DNA of 64,000 nt from Rossellomorea aquimaris TF-12 (GTDB lineage Bacteria; Bacillota; Bacilli; Bacillales; Bacillaceae_B). Location of the stretch: the NCBI RefSeq assembly GCF_001648555.1, contig NZ_LQXM01000027.1:186001-250000 (forward strand), written 5' to 3'. Under the pieces are notes generated by a model. It was not told the origin of the DNA, did not search any database, and saw only the letters and a program-made list of their open reading frames with translations. This document shows, in pieces, positions 27,830 to 35,932 of the stretch (positions within the stretch are counted from its first letter, which is position 1; the number at the start of each line of letters is the position of its first letter). The position numbers were made by a program, and so were the translations under genes.

Positions 27830-28696
27830 CTATTCTTGAGCGATATCCATTGAAGGAAATAATAATGTATCTGGAAAATAATTTATTGGTAGCACATCAA
27901 TTCTCTCTTCAAAGATATTTTGTAATGTCCTTATTAAGCTATGTTCACTACTGCCGTAAACACAGATTTTATTGGGAGCTAATGACAATAAAGGAGCTAT
28001 TGTATATGAATCCACATATAAAGGGTGATTGGTTAAAAGTCTTTTATCAATGGCTTTTGTCAGTTCCTCTCTGGATACTTCCTTTAAATCTTCGTCAAAA
28101 AATCGAAATCCAAAAGGAGTTGAATATAGATGAATGGTATTGATTTTTTGTTCTTTAGAAGCTAAATATTCCCTGAGCATATGAATGAACATTTGGTATT
28201 CCTGCTCCATCTTGTACTCATCGATGGCTAATTCCACAATATGCACAAGTCGTTCATGGAGCTTCTTTAATCGAAACGTACTAAAGGAATCAAAGGAAAT
28301 AGGTGATTTTCCTTCAATGATCATTTCCAGGCTCTCTTCTACATATGCCTGCTCATCCCATTCATTTAATAGCTGAAGTAATTCTGGCCGTTCACCCATT
28401 CTCATATCAGAGACGATTTCTAATATCTGATCGATTTCATGTTCATCCTCATAATAAAAAAATTCCTTTAAGGCTTTTTCTGCCCATTCCATACATTTTT
28501 CATTTAATATAAATTGCGCAAACCCTTTGAATAGCTTTTCCTTTTCTTTAAAAAATGGTGACACTTCTATGGAAAGATTATAATGAATTTTATGTTGAAA
28601 TAGTGTTTCATGAAACCACGATTGCAATAAAGACTTATTTAAGTTTGCCTGTAGCTTTAATGCATCGTCCTTCTTCTTGAAAATAAACTCAATCAA
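27830..28696 (-). CDS. ytxC: Sporulation-associated protein YtxC
   Basis: This 288-residue soluble protein of the YtxC family has been linked to sporulation in B. subtilis; its biochemistry is unknown. Recognisable segments are IEFIFKKKDDALKLQ at the start, FYYEDEHEIDQIL in the middle and RTLQNIFEERIDVLPINYFP near the end. I chose TTG 28696 because AAGGGGGG lies 7 nt upstream; the ATG at 28720 has no site. It lies between dnaI and thrS, as in B. subtilis. The thrS promoter starts in the gap just after its stop. Confidence 0.82.
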   Translation of the reverse strand: MIEFIFKKKDDALKLQANLNKSLLQSWFHETLFQHKIHYNLSIEVSPFFKEKEKLFKGFAQFILNEKCMEWAEKALKEFFYYEDEHEIDQILEIVSDMRMGERPELLQLLNEWDEQAYVEESLEMIIEGKSPISFDSFSTFRLKKLHERLVHIVELAIDEYKMEQEYQMFIHMLREYLASKEQKINTIHLYSTPFGFRFFDEDLKEVSREELTKAIDKRLLTNHPLYVDSYTIAPLLSLAPNKICVYGSSEHSLIRTLQNIFEERIDVLPINYFPDTLLFPSMDIAQE

Positions 28697-28830
28697 TACT
28701 TTTCCCCCCTTAAAGCCCATTACATGCTTTATATATATGGGGAGCTTGTTTAAATTAGAAGTTTCTCGTGAAATTATTATGAGGAATTTACTATTCCTTT
28801 TCTAAGGGCTGACTTCTTGTTTGCTGATAT

Positions 28831-28862
28831 AAAAAAAGAAGAGAGAAATTTCCCCTCTTCTT
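28831..28862 (-). terminator. Terminator of dnaB-dnaI
   Basis: CAAGAAGAG pairs with CTCTTCTT around GGGAAATTTCT and is followed by TTTTTAT on the minus strand. Confidence 0.85.
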
Positions 28863-28879
28863 GAAATGTGTTCAGTCTA

Positions 28880-29821
28880 TTACATTCTTCGGTTATGTCC
28901 GTCAATTAAAACCGGCTGGGCCAGGTATTTAATTCTTTCCATAATCCGTGCTGCTTTTAATTTTTCTTCCTCTCCCCTTTGAGAATAGGTCAGATGGTGA
29001 GTCAGTCCACTAAAATCAAAGTTGGACGTAAAGAACGTCGGTAAATTTTCCAGCATTCTAAACTGAAGAATCGTTCCTAGAATTTCATCTCTTCCCCAGC
29101 TTGACATTGTTTCCGCTCCAATATCATCTAACATCAACACTGGAGCTGTTTTAACAGCTTCCAGCTTCTCATTAAGGGAAGAATCACCTAATGATTGTTT
29201 TATCTCTCTAAAAAACTCTGGAACATATACGATCAAGGATGAAATATTTTTCTCAGCAAGTTCATTGGCTACTGCACCCAATAAGTAGGATTTCCCCACT
29301 CCAAACTCACCATAGAAAAATAACCCTTTCATTTTTTTACCTGGTTCATATTCTTCAACAAAATTCTTTGCCAGCTTCATCGCCATAATTCTCCCTTTAG
29401 AATCTGGCTCCAGGGTAGAGAAGGAGGCCTGTAAGATCTCTTTAGGGACATATAGGCTTTTAATTAATTTTTGGGACTTCGTTCTTTCATCATGTACGAC
29501 TTTGCGAGGGCAACGATGATATTCGATATCAATAGTATTGCCCCTAATAACTAAATGGGGGTCGTAACCCTCCATCATATTTTTACATTCTTTTAAGCTA
29601 GGACATTGACCACATTCTTTACTTTGTGAAATGTACTCATATAGCTTCCCTAAGCTTTGATCTATCATATCCCGTGTAACGACGCCTTCTTGTTGACGCA
29701 TAAATGCTTTGACATCTTCATTTGCAAGAATTTCATTCCTCATCTGATTGTACCTTTTCTGAAAGGAGTCAGAGGCTGATAATCTATTTAGTGTTCGATT
29801 AATTTTCTCCAAACTATTCAC
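28880..29821 (-). CDS. dnaI: Primosomal protein DnaI (helicase loader)
   Basis: This 313-residue AAA+ helicase loader delivers the replicative helicase DnaC to DNA with DnaB and DnaD. The N-terminal zinc-binding region shows CGQCPSLKEC and HRCPRK. The AAA+ domain has Walker A FYGEFGVGKSYLLGA (about 170), Walker B VLMLDDIGAE (about 230), and a sensor-1-like TSNFDF. It starts at GTG 29821, immediately after the dnaB stop, so translation is coupled. The pair is arranged as in B. subtilis. Confidence 0.96.
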   Translation of the reverse strand: MNSLEKINRTLNRLSASDSFQKRYNQMRNEILANEDVKAFMRQQEGVVTRDMIDQSLGKLYEYISQSKECGQCPSLKECKNMMEGYDPHLVIRGNTIDIEYHRCPRKVVHDERTKSQKLIKSLYVPKEILQASFSTLEPDSKGRIMAMKLAKNFVEEYEPGKKMKGLFFYGEFGVGKSYLLGAVANELAEKNISSLIVYVPEFFREIKQSLGDSSLNEKLEAVKTAPVLMLDDIGAETMSSWGRDEILGTILQFRMLENLPTFFTSNFDFSGLTHHLTYSQRGEEEKLKAARIMERIKYLAQPVLIDGHNRRM

Positions 29822-31216
29822 CTACTTTCGGAAATTCTTTAGTTCTTCCTCTAGTTTTCTTCTTTCTTCATCTAAATTAAAGTCATCTTTTTCATCACTT
29901 TGATTTGTTTGCTTATTCGGCTCTTCTTTAAACCAATCCGGAAGCTTTTCTGTTCGAATTGGTTTTCTTCCCCTGGTTTTACGAGGATTATTCTTCCCAT
30001 CTGCCCACTCTAAATATTGTTTGTGTTCCTTCTTAGCTAGGTCCATTGCTTGAGCGGCTGTTGTTATTTTTTTACGTGTCCAATGAGATGCGATTTTTTC
30101 CATATACCCTTTTGTTAACTTCATATCTGTCTTTAATAAGACATATTGAATCAGAACATTCATGACACCTATCGGTAATTTTTGTGCCATTAACACCTCT
30201 TCAACAGCCTGAAGATCTGATTTTGACGGAGAGCTCCCGTTTGAGATATCAGATAATACATCTTTTGGGGAAGTGGTTTCCAAGTATTCAATCAGCTCTT
30301 CTTCCTGAGACATTGGCTTATCTTTTGGTTTGGGACTAGTCGGCTTCATTCGTGTGGTTAGATCAGGTAATTGATCACCAGTATGCAGCTGATACCAGTC
30401 TCTTGCGGTTTTTCTTAATAATTCTATATCAATTTCATCTTCTGAATTTAATGAGCTTAGTACAATATTCTTCATTTGGAGAGGATTTATTCCATATAAA
30501 TAGCTTAATTTCAAAACCGTTTCCTTCACAGCAGTGGTAAATGCCTTTCTTGGAACCATTGATTCCGAAAGACCAGAAAGTAAAAGTTGAAAATCAAAGT
30601 CAATCTCATCCAGGGGAAGACCTGCACCACTACTATATTGAACATACTGAGTATTAGGTTCTGCTTCGGAATCAGAATTCGCATCATGATGAAGGAAATT
30701 AATGTTTTGTTCCGAAGTGAAAACGTCTTGAAAAGAACGAGTGATGTCATTATACTCGCTCTTATCCATTGATGAATCGGTAAAGAATTTCTTTAAACGT
30801 AAATAATGAGTTCTGCCAATTTTCCGATATAGGTATACATTTAACATACCATCATGAAAAAACTCTTGAGGTGATAGTGGGCTTTGAAGTTCATATACAA
30901 AGCTTCTACCCTCATTGTTTTTATGTTCATACGTTTTAAGCAACCCAATCCCCTCAAGCTTCAGCCTTGCCTCATACACATCTTGCAGGTTCACTGAAAG
31001 GATATTCATAAGATGGTAATGAGTTGAGTTAGTAGACCAAAGTCGATTCTCTTCCACTTCTCCCCATAAACTCATGTATAAGCTATAACAAGCAGATCCG
31101 ATCAGTGGCTGATAAAGGAATGTAATGATTTTTCTGTCGTACTCCTGAAGCATTCCATTTATACCTACGGTGTAGTGATCGATTGGCTGTATTTCATTCC
31201 AATGCTTCTTCATCAT
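29822..31216 (-). CDS. dnaB: Replication initiation and membrane attachment protein DnaB
   Basis: This 464-residue primosome protein is Bacillus DnaB, not the E. coli-type helicase. An N-terminal winged-helix-like domain (HYTVGINGMLQEYDRKIITFLYQPLIG) oligomerises, and a C-terminal DnaB/DnaD domain (about 305-400, including NVLIQYVLLKTDMKLTKGYMEKIASHW) binds ssDNA. A charged tail (about 405-464) ends the protein. ATG 31216 is used. It is directly followed by dnaI without a gap and preceded by nrdR, matching the nrdR-dnaB-dnaI order. Confidence 0.95.
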   Translation of the reverse strand: MMKKHWNEIQPIDHYTVGINGMLQEYDRKIITFLYQPLIGSACYSLYMSLWGEVEENRLWSTNSTHYHLMNILSVNLQDVYEARLKLEGIGLLKTYEHKNNEGRSFVYELQSPLSPQEFFHDGMLNVYLYRKIGRTHYLRLKKFFTDSSMDKSEYNDITRSFQDVFTSEQNINFLHHDANSDSEAEPNTQYVQYSSGAGLPLDEIDFDFQLLLSGLSESMVPRKAFTTAVKETVLKLSYLYGINPLQMKNIVLSSLNSEDEIDIELLRKTARDWYQLHTGDQLPDLTTRMKPTSPKPKDKPMSQEEELIEYLETTSPKDVLSDISNGSSPSKSDLQAVEEVLMAQKLPIGVMNVLIQYVLLKTDMKLTKGYMEKIASHWTRKKITTAAQAMDLAKKEHKQYLEWADGKNNPRKTRGRKPIRTEKLPDWFKEEPNKQTNQSDEKDDFNLDEERRKLEEELKNFRK

Positions 31217-31240
31217 AAACTGATTCTACCTTTCAAAGTA

Positions 31241-31277
31241 ATAAAGAGAAAAGAGCCAAAGAGATCCTCTTTAGCTC
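31241..31277 (-). terminator. Terminator or attenuator between nrdR and dnaB
   Basis: GAGCTAAAGAG pairs with CTCTTTGGCTC around GAT, followed by TTTTCTCTTT on the minus strand. It lies just after the nrdR stop and may reduce read-through into dnaB. Confidence 0.8.
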
Positions 31278-31283
31278 ACTTTT

Positions 31284-31739
31284 CTACTCTTTTTTTATCA
31301 ATTCTTTTAATTCATCTATAAATACATTGATATCCTTAAATTGTCGATAAACGGATGCAAAACGTACGTATGCCACTTCATCTACTTTAGCCAGTTGGTC
31401 CATGACCATTTCGCCTATGTTCACAGATTCTACTTCAGAGACTCCTTGACTGCGAAGTTCCTTTTCGATGTCCATAGATATTTTTTCTAAGCGTTCCAGT
31501 GGTACTGGTCGTTTCTCACAGGCCTTGATTAATCCTCTGAGAATTTTCTCCCGACTAAATTCTTCACGTACGCCTTCTTTTTTTATCACGATTAAAGGAA
31601 GCTCCTCAACCTTTTCAAATGTAGTGAAACGAAAATTACATATTTCACATTCTCTTCGTCTTCTGATTGAGCGTCCTTCGTCAGCCGGACGAGAATCTAC
31701 TACTCGTGTGCCATTATGCTGGCAAGACGGGCATTTCAT
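31284..31739 (-). CDS. nrdR: Transcriptional repressor NrdR
   Basis: This 151-residue repressor of ribonucleotide reductase genes senses dATP/ATP. The N-terminal zinc ribbon has CPSC (3-6) and CEIC (31-34), with RSIRRRREC between, followed by an ATP-cone (about 49-139; [20 protein letters not shown]). I chose ATG 31739 (MKCPSC) with GGAG 8 nt upstream, giving the usual length. It is followed by dnaB. Confidence 0.97.
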   Translation of the reverse strand: MKCPSCQHNGTRVVDSRPADEGRSIRRRRECEICNFRFTTFEKVEELPLIVIKKEGVREEFSREKILRGLIKACEKRPVPLERLEKISMDIEKELRSQGVSEVESVNIGEMVMDQLAKVDEVAYVRFASVYRQFKDINVFIDELKELIKKE

Positions 31740-31820
31740 ATTATCAGCTCCGTTATTAAAACTATTACTTTCATCATATAAAAAGAATACACTTTTCACA
31801 AGCTTTCTATCATGTACCCA

Positions 31821-32201
31821 TTATTTCACACGAGGCAATTCACTTTCCAGTCTTTGATAATAATGCTTAATTTGAGCTTTCAAAACAGTATATGTACCAA
31901 AAATCTTCCCTTTATCAGCACTTACTTTAAAATCAACAGCCGTTTCAAGAGGACGAACAGTTATGACAGTTGCAACGATAAACAATTGTGGAGTTCCATT
32001 TTTCCGAACCGTTATCTCTCCTCGATCCTTAGATTGAGAGAGAACTTCATACTCTGAAGATGAAAATAATTGTAATACAGAATTAAAAGCTCCTGTGTGC
32101 ATGGATTTATAGTAATGAGACTGCAAGTCCGGGTCTTCATGCTGATCCAATGTCTCACACTCTGATTGAAATCGCTTTAATAGGGTACGTAAACCACTCA
32201 T
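31821..32201 (-). CDS. Hypothetical cytosolic protein (126 residues)
   Basis: AAAGGGAGG precedes ATG 32201, so the gene is probably real. The protein is soluble, with a helical N-terminus (MSGLRTLLKRFQSECETLDQ) and a beta-rich middle (EITVRKNGTPQLFIVATVITVRPLETAVDFKVS). The C-terminus is a basic helix (TYTVLKAQIKHYYQRLESELPRVK). The arrangement vaguely recalls DUF1499-type proteins, but I cannot confirm this. It lies upstream of nrdR in the same direction with an 81-bp gap and no obvious terminator, so co-transcription is possible. Confidence 0.7.
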   Translation of the reverse strand: MSGLRTLLKRFQSECETLDQHEDPDLQSHYYKSMHTGAFNSVLQLFSSSEYEVLSQSKDRGEITVRKNGTPQLFIVATVITVRPLETAVDFKVSADKGKIFGTYTVLKAQIKHYYQRLESELPRVK

Positions 32202-32284
32202 TCTACATTTCCTCCCTTTATTTACCCTTATTTTACACGAAAATGTACAAGATGAAAATTTAAAATAAAAGGTGAGGTGTATTT

Positions 32285-32400
32285 GAAGGAATAGAAAAGT
32301 AGTGGTTGATTGCAGCGAGGTGTGTTCGATTTCCTCAGGGAGTGAGTTGAGCCTCCTTGGCTTCGCCTGTGGGGTCTTATCTACTTGCTTTGCCTAACTT
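32285..32400. repeat. Dispersed repeat fragment, copy R3
   Basis: AAGTAGTGGTTGATTGCAGCGAGG resembles the left modules of R1 and R5. A following stretch (TCAGGGAGTGAGTTGAGCC..GGCTTCGCC..GGGGTC) resembles the GC-rich cores of R1 and R4. No gene is evident. Confidence 0.5.
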
Positions 32401-32804
32401 CCAAAAAAAAGCAATCTGAATTTCAGATAGAGTGTTCAGAACAAAACTTGACCGTTCCTTTTCGCTCCACTTTGTGGTTCTATATTCTGTCTGCATATTT
32501 GACAGATAGACAAACAAAATAACTCCTAATGAATATATATTTTGAGCGTTTGTTCCCAAAAACAAACTTTATCTTTCTCTTAACCTGCTTCTTTCTTTTC
32601 TTGAGGAAGAGAGCGAAGGATCGAAAAACTACTTCTTTTTTCGGTTAATCGAGGATCTTTTGCCTGCCTTTCGATTTCCTTTTTGGTTTGTAATCCAAGG
32701 CGGTGAACTCGCCCGAAGTCCTATTGAGATAGATCTGAAAAAGCCTAAGTATAGACAACAAGCTTTTGATAGCTTTCGTTTTCAACTTCACCATCTGAAT
32801 ATAG
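32401..32804. other. Gene-free stretch with possible decayed coding remnant
   Basis: No supported gene. On the minus strand, about 32580-32714 can be read without stops and ends in a charged segment beginning RVHRLGLQTKKEIE, but a stop lies just upstream and there is no start or ribosome site. It may be a gene remnant. Confidence 0.3.
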
Positions 32805-32840
32805 GCAAAAAAAGAGATGCATAATTATATGCATCTCTTG
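32805..32840 (-). terminator. Terminator of speD
   Basis: AAGAGATGCATA pairs with TATGCATCTCTT, with TTTTTTT after it on the minus strand. Confidence 0.92.
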
Positions 32841-32851
32841 ATTATTCAATA

Positions 32852-33232
32852 TTAAAGAGCAGTTGCCTGTGTTTTTTTCACTTGCACCGGGCCCATACCA
32901 CGAGGTAATTCAATAGTTTCTCTAGTATCAGCGCCTAAAGCTTCAGCAATATATTCAGCAGCGATATTAGGGTCTAAATCACCGCAAGTGTATACATCAA
33001 TACTTGCATACCCATGTTCAGGGAAGCTGTGAATAGTTAAATGTGATTCAGAAATGATCACCACACCACTCACTCCTTGAGGTGCAAATTTATGAAAAGC
33101 TACCTCTCGAACTTCTGCACCTGATTTAAGAGCAGCATCTACAAATGTTTTTTCAATACCTACTACATCATTTAATTTTTCAAAATCGCAACCCCATAAT
33201 TCTGAGATTACATGACGTCCCATTGTTTCCAT
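32852..33232 (-). CDS. speD: S-adenosylmethionine decarboxylase proenzyme
   Basis: This 126-residue proenzyme self-cleaves to form the pyruvoyl group that decarboxylates S-adenosylmethionine, giving the aminopropyl donor for spermidine. The cleavage region is [18 protein letters not shown], with Ser63 as pyruvoyl precursor and His68 nearby; CGDLDP contains the catalytic Cys (Cys83). Length and sequence are almost those of B. subtilis SpeD. GGGGG lies 9 nt before ATG 33232. The gene has its own promoter, a 150-nt structured leader and its own terminator. Confidence 0.97.
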   Translation of the reverse strand: METMGRHVISELWGCDFEKLNDVVGIEKTFVDAALKSGAEVREVAFHKFAPQGVSGVVIISESHLTIHSFPEHGYASIDVYTCGDLDPNIAAEYIAEALGADTRETIELPRGMGPVQVKKTQATAL

Positions 33233-33237
33233 TGAAT

Positions 33238-33383
33238 GTTTCCCCCTTTGACATGATTTTTTTCGTCAAAATGAACAAGTCCCTTGGCAAAATCTTAACT
33301 ACCACGGGGGAAAGTTAGTCCGAAGAGGTCCTAACCCTTTAAGTAGCTAAATCAGTATTCATCTGCTCTTAAGAAGTTCACGA
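33238..33383 (-). promoter_or_regulatory. Structured speD 5' leader with candidate anti-Shine-Dalgarno
   Basis: On the transcript, GTTAG and CC pair with GG and CTAAC (33314-33335). TTTCCCCC (33306-33313) follows directly and is perfectly complementary to GGGGGAAA over the speD ribosome site (33239-33246). CTAACT can also pair with the downstream AGTTA (about 33294-33300), giving mutually exclusive folds. No T run is present, so control would be translational. This is inference from sequence only. Confidence 0.5.
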
Positions 33384-33389
33384 AAAATA

Positions 33390-33418
33390 GTATACTTTGT
33401 TTAAATATCTTTTGCAAT
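33390..33418 (-). promoter_or_regulatory. SigA promoter of speD
   Basis: TTGCAA and TATACT with 17-nt spacing; predicted start near 33383. Confidence 0.78.
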
Positions 33419-33500
33419 AAATTTTTCTAAACTTTTTCAAATCCTATCCTATGTCCCTCATCATCCATCTTTAATGACAAGGCGTTCACAACAAAACTTA

Positions 33501-33540
33501 GGAAAAAAGAAAGAACGCACCATGAAAAGGTACGTTCCAA
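33501..33540 (-). terminator. Terminator of gapB
   Basis: GGAACGTACC pairs with GGTGCGTTCT around a seven-base loop, followed by a T-rich run on the minus strand. Confidence 0.85.
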
Positions 33541-33572
33541 TTATTGAAGCATTTTTATTTATGTCGATTCTT

Positions 33573-34601
33573 TCAAACGTTTACTTCTGATTTCACATTC
33601 ATCTTCGATGCTACAAACTTAGCAAGATCCACAACGCGGCAAGAATAACCCCATTCGTTATCGTACCAAGCCAGCACCTTTACTTTACGACTTCCCATTA
33701 CCATTGTAGACAGTCCGTCAATGATGGCAGAATGAGGATTCGTATTAAAATCAATGGACACAAGAGGTTCTGTTGTATATTGCAATACTCCATGAAGTGA
33801 GCCTAATGAAGAAGTCATAAACGCTTCATTAATCTCTTCAACTGTAACATCCCTCTTTACATCCACTACTAAATCAACTAGAGATACATTTGGAGTTGGA
33901 ACACGTAAAGCCATGCCATGCAGCTTCCCTTTTAGCTGAGGAAGAACCAGTGATAGAGCCTTCGCCGCTCCAGTAGTAGTAGGAATGATTGATTGCCCAC
34001 AAGCTCTTGCTCTTCTTAAATCCTTATGTGGATTATCAATGTTCTTTTGATCATTTGTATAGGCATGAACCGTGGTCATGAGACCGTTTTCAATTCCGAA
34101 CTGCTCATCTAATACTTTTGCAACAGGAGCTAAACAGTTTGTTGTACAAGAAGCATTTGAAATAACACTATGCTCTTCAATATTTAATGCGCTTTCATTT
34201 ACTCCCATCACAATGGTCACATCTTCATTTTTACCTGGAGCCGTTAAGATGACTTTCTTTGCACCTGCTTCTAAATGAAGGCTGGCTTTGTCCTTCGAGT
34301 TAAATTTACCTGTTGCTTCTATCACAATATCAACATTTAATTCACTCCAAGGTAACGCTTTAGGATCACGATTGCTTAACAATTGAACACGCTTACCATT
34401 TACAATAATCGCATTTTCATCAGTCGTTACGTCTGCCTGGAAAATACCATGGTTTGTGTCATACTTAATTAAATGAGCTAATGTTTCCGCTGGGTAACTC
34501 GCATTAATCGCTACAACCTCTAAGTTTTCTTCTAATATAGCTTTTCTGAAAACCATTCTTCCAATACGTCCAAAACCATTAATCGCAATTTTCGCCTTCA
34601 T
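33573..34601 (-). CDS. gapB: Gluconeogenic glyceraldehyde-3-phosphate dehydrogenase
   Basis: This 342-residue NADP-preferring GAPDH reduces 1,3-bisphosphoglycerate to glyceraldehyde-3-phosphate in gluconeogenesis. The Rossmann motif INGFGRIGRM opens it. The catalytic Cys lies in SNASCTTNCLAP (about 150), and substrate-binding RRARACGQSIIPTTTGAAKA and WYDNEWGYSCRVVDL are present. The absence of Asp after the second beta strand (INASYPAE) agrees with NADP use and the GapB branch. GGGGAG precedes ATG 34601. CcpN-type boxes overlap the promoter, implying glucose repression. Confidence 0.94.
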   Translation of the reverse strand: MKAKIAINGFGRIGRMVFRKAILEENLEVVAINASYPAETLAHLIKYDTNHGIFQADVTTDENAIIVNGKRVQLLSNRDPKALPWSELNVDIVIEATGKFNSKDKASLHLEAGAKKVILTAPGKNEDVTIVMGVNESALNIEEHSVISNASCTTNCLAPVAKVLDEQFGIENGLMTTVHAYTNDQKNIDNPHKDLRRARACGQSIIPTTTGAAKALSLVLPQLKGKLHGMALRVPTPNVSLVDLVVDVKRDVTVEEINEAFMTSSLGSLHGVLQYTTEPLVSIDFNTNPHSAIIDGLSTMVMGSRKVKVLAWYDNEWGYSCRVVDLAKFVASKMNVKSEVNV

Positions 34602-34623
34602 AAATCCGGCTCCCCTCTATATT

Positions 34624-34667
34624 AATGTTATACTTATATGTTTTTTTACTAAAAATAGTATAACATA
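34624..34667 (-). promoter_or_regulatory. CcpN-type operators at the gapB promoter
   Basis: TATGTTATACT on the minus strand (34657-34667) fits the B. subtilis CcpN consensus TRTGHYATAYW at all 11 positions and overlaps the likely -10 (TATACT). A second copy, AATGTTATACT on the plus strand (34624-34634), fits 10 of 11. CcpN represses gapB under glycolytic conditions. Confidence 0.75.
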
Positions 34668-34849
34668 TTTAGCGATTTAGGTAATAAATATTTTATAGTT
34701 TTTAAATGTTTTATTATTCTGACAAATCCCTCGTTTTAATCATATTGAAGAGAATGAAAAAAATGAATAGATTTTTGTATTCTTTTGTATGGACAGGTAG
34801 TTTATTGATGATCATTTTGTTCAAATAAAGTCGTTTTTTAATAATTGTT

Positions 34850-35225
34850 GTTATTTCGGATAAGAAAGTGGGAGTTGATTTTCGCTGCAGGATGCTCCCT
34901 TTCCGCAGGAGTCTCGCACCTGCAACGAAAATCAACTTACTCAGCGAGTGTTTTTCTAACAATAAACTTTTAGAAAAAGCATTTTCTAAAAGAGAAGTGG
35001 TTAATTTCTAGTTGTGTATTAGAATTTCTGTATTATATATATTCTTTTGTTTTTATTGAGCTCTGTCACCACATATTTTATAGATGGTGAGGGGAGCTGC
35101 GTAGACTCCTGCGGAAGTACGGGCGTGGCGAGACCCCGGAAGCGAAGCTGAGGAGGCTCGGCCGAACGCTAGCAGCAAGAGAAGCAGTTCCCCTCACCAT
35201 CCAGCACATACTGATTGACAGAGTC
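34850..35225. repeat. Dispersed intergenic repeat, copy R4
   Basis: The first part (34870-34950) has GTTGATTTTCGCTGCAGG facing CCTGCAACGAAAATCAAC, with GCAGGAGTCTCGC between. The second part (35060-35225) is the 166-bp nested inverted repeat: outer GCTCTGTCA/TGACAGAGT, inner GATGGTGAGGGGAGCTGC (35083) and GCAGTTCCCCTCACCATC (ending 35201). The GC-rich core includes GCGTAGACTCCTGCGG. It closely matches 1399-1563. No gene is supported. Confidence 0.85.
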
Positions 35226-35242
35226 ATTGGTATACAACCAAT

Positions 35243-35279
35243 TAAAAAGGCAAACAAGGAGAACTCCTTATTTGCCTTC
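35243..35279 (-). terminator. Terminator downstream of coaE
   Basis: AAGGCAAATAAGGAG pairs with CTCCTTGTTTGCCTT and is followed by TTTAATT on the minus strand. Confidence 0.88.
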
Positions 35280-35291
35280 ACATACTAAGTA

Positions 35292-35894
35292 TTATGGTTG
35301 TAAATTCCAATCCGATAGTAATTTTTCCAGCTGTTCTTTTGTTTGGAGTAATGAACCATTATTATCAATGACTGCATCTGCCAGGATTACTTTTTCCTTT
35401 AGAGGAAATTGAGAAGAGATTCGAGCTGAAGCGTCTTTCTGATTTAAATGATTCCTCTCCATTAATCGGGTTAACTGAGTATCTTCATTGACATACACAA
35501 GAAGAGTTCGATCCACCATCCAAGTTAAATTACTTTCAAATAAAAGAGGGATATCCATAAAGATCGTTTTTTTGCCTAATGCAATGGCCTCATCTTTATG
35601 TGCCAGCATCATACTTCTTACTGCGGGATGAACAATTTCATTTAGTTGTTTTCTTTTTTCCTCATTGTTAAAGATGATGGATCCTAACTTTTCCCGGTCA
35701 ATAGTTGAATCTTTGTGAAGAATTTCTTCTCCAAACGAATCGACAATGGCTAAATATGCCGGTTGCCCTACTTCAACAACCATTCGTGCTGCTAAGTCTG
35801 CGTCAATAATTGTATAGCCTTTTTCACTTAGCATATTTGAAACGGTACTTTTACCACTGGCAATACCGCCTGTTAATCCAATAATACTCGCCAT
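35292..35894 (-). CDS. coaE: Dephospho-CoA kinase
   Basis: This 200-residue kinase phosphorylates the ribose 3'-hydroxyl of dephospho-CoA, the last CoA step. The P-loop GLTGGIASGKSTVS (7-20) opens it. DADLAARMVVE carries the conserved Asp of the CoA-binding region, and MDIPLLFE (about 112) and RLMERN (about 143) are typical. AAAGGATT precedes ATG 35894. It follows ytaF by 38 bp and probably belongs to the polA-mutM-ytaF-coaE operon. Confidence 0.96.
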   Translation of the reverse strand: MASIIGLTGGIASGKSTVSNMLSEKGYTIIDADLAARMVVEVGQPAYLAIVDSFGEEILHKDSTIDREKLGSIIFNNEEKRKQLNEIVHPAVRSMMLAHKDEAIALGKKTIFMDIPLLFESNLTWMVDRTLLVYVNEDTQLTRLMERNHLNQKDASARISSQFPLKEKVILADAVIDNNGSLLQTKEQLEKLLSDWNLQP

Positions 35895-35932
35895 AATTGT
35901 AATCCTTTCTACTCATATTGCTACATATTTGA

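Noticed and set aside
32377..32565. 62-residue minus-strand frame
   Set aside because: No ribosome site, lies in repeat-rich gene-free DNA, and composition is not protein-like.
34714..34962. 82-residue minus-strand frame
   Set aside because: Crosses repeat R4 and the AT-rich gapB upstream region; no start signals.
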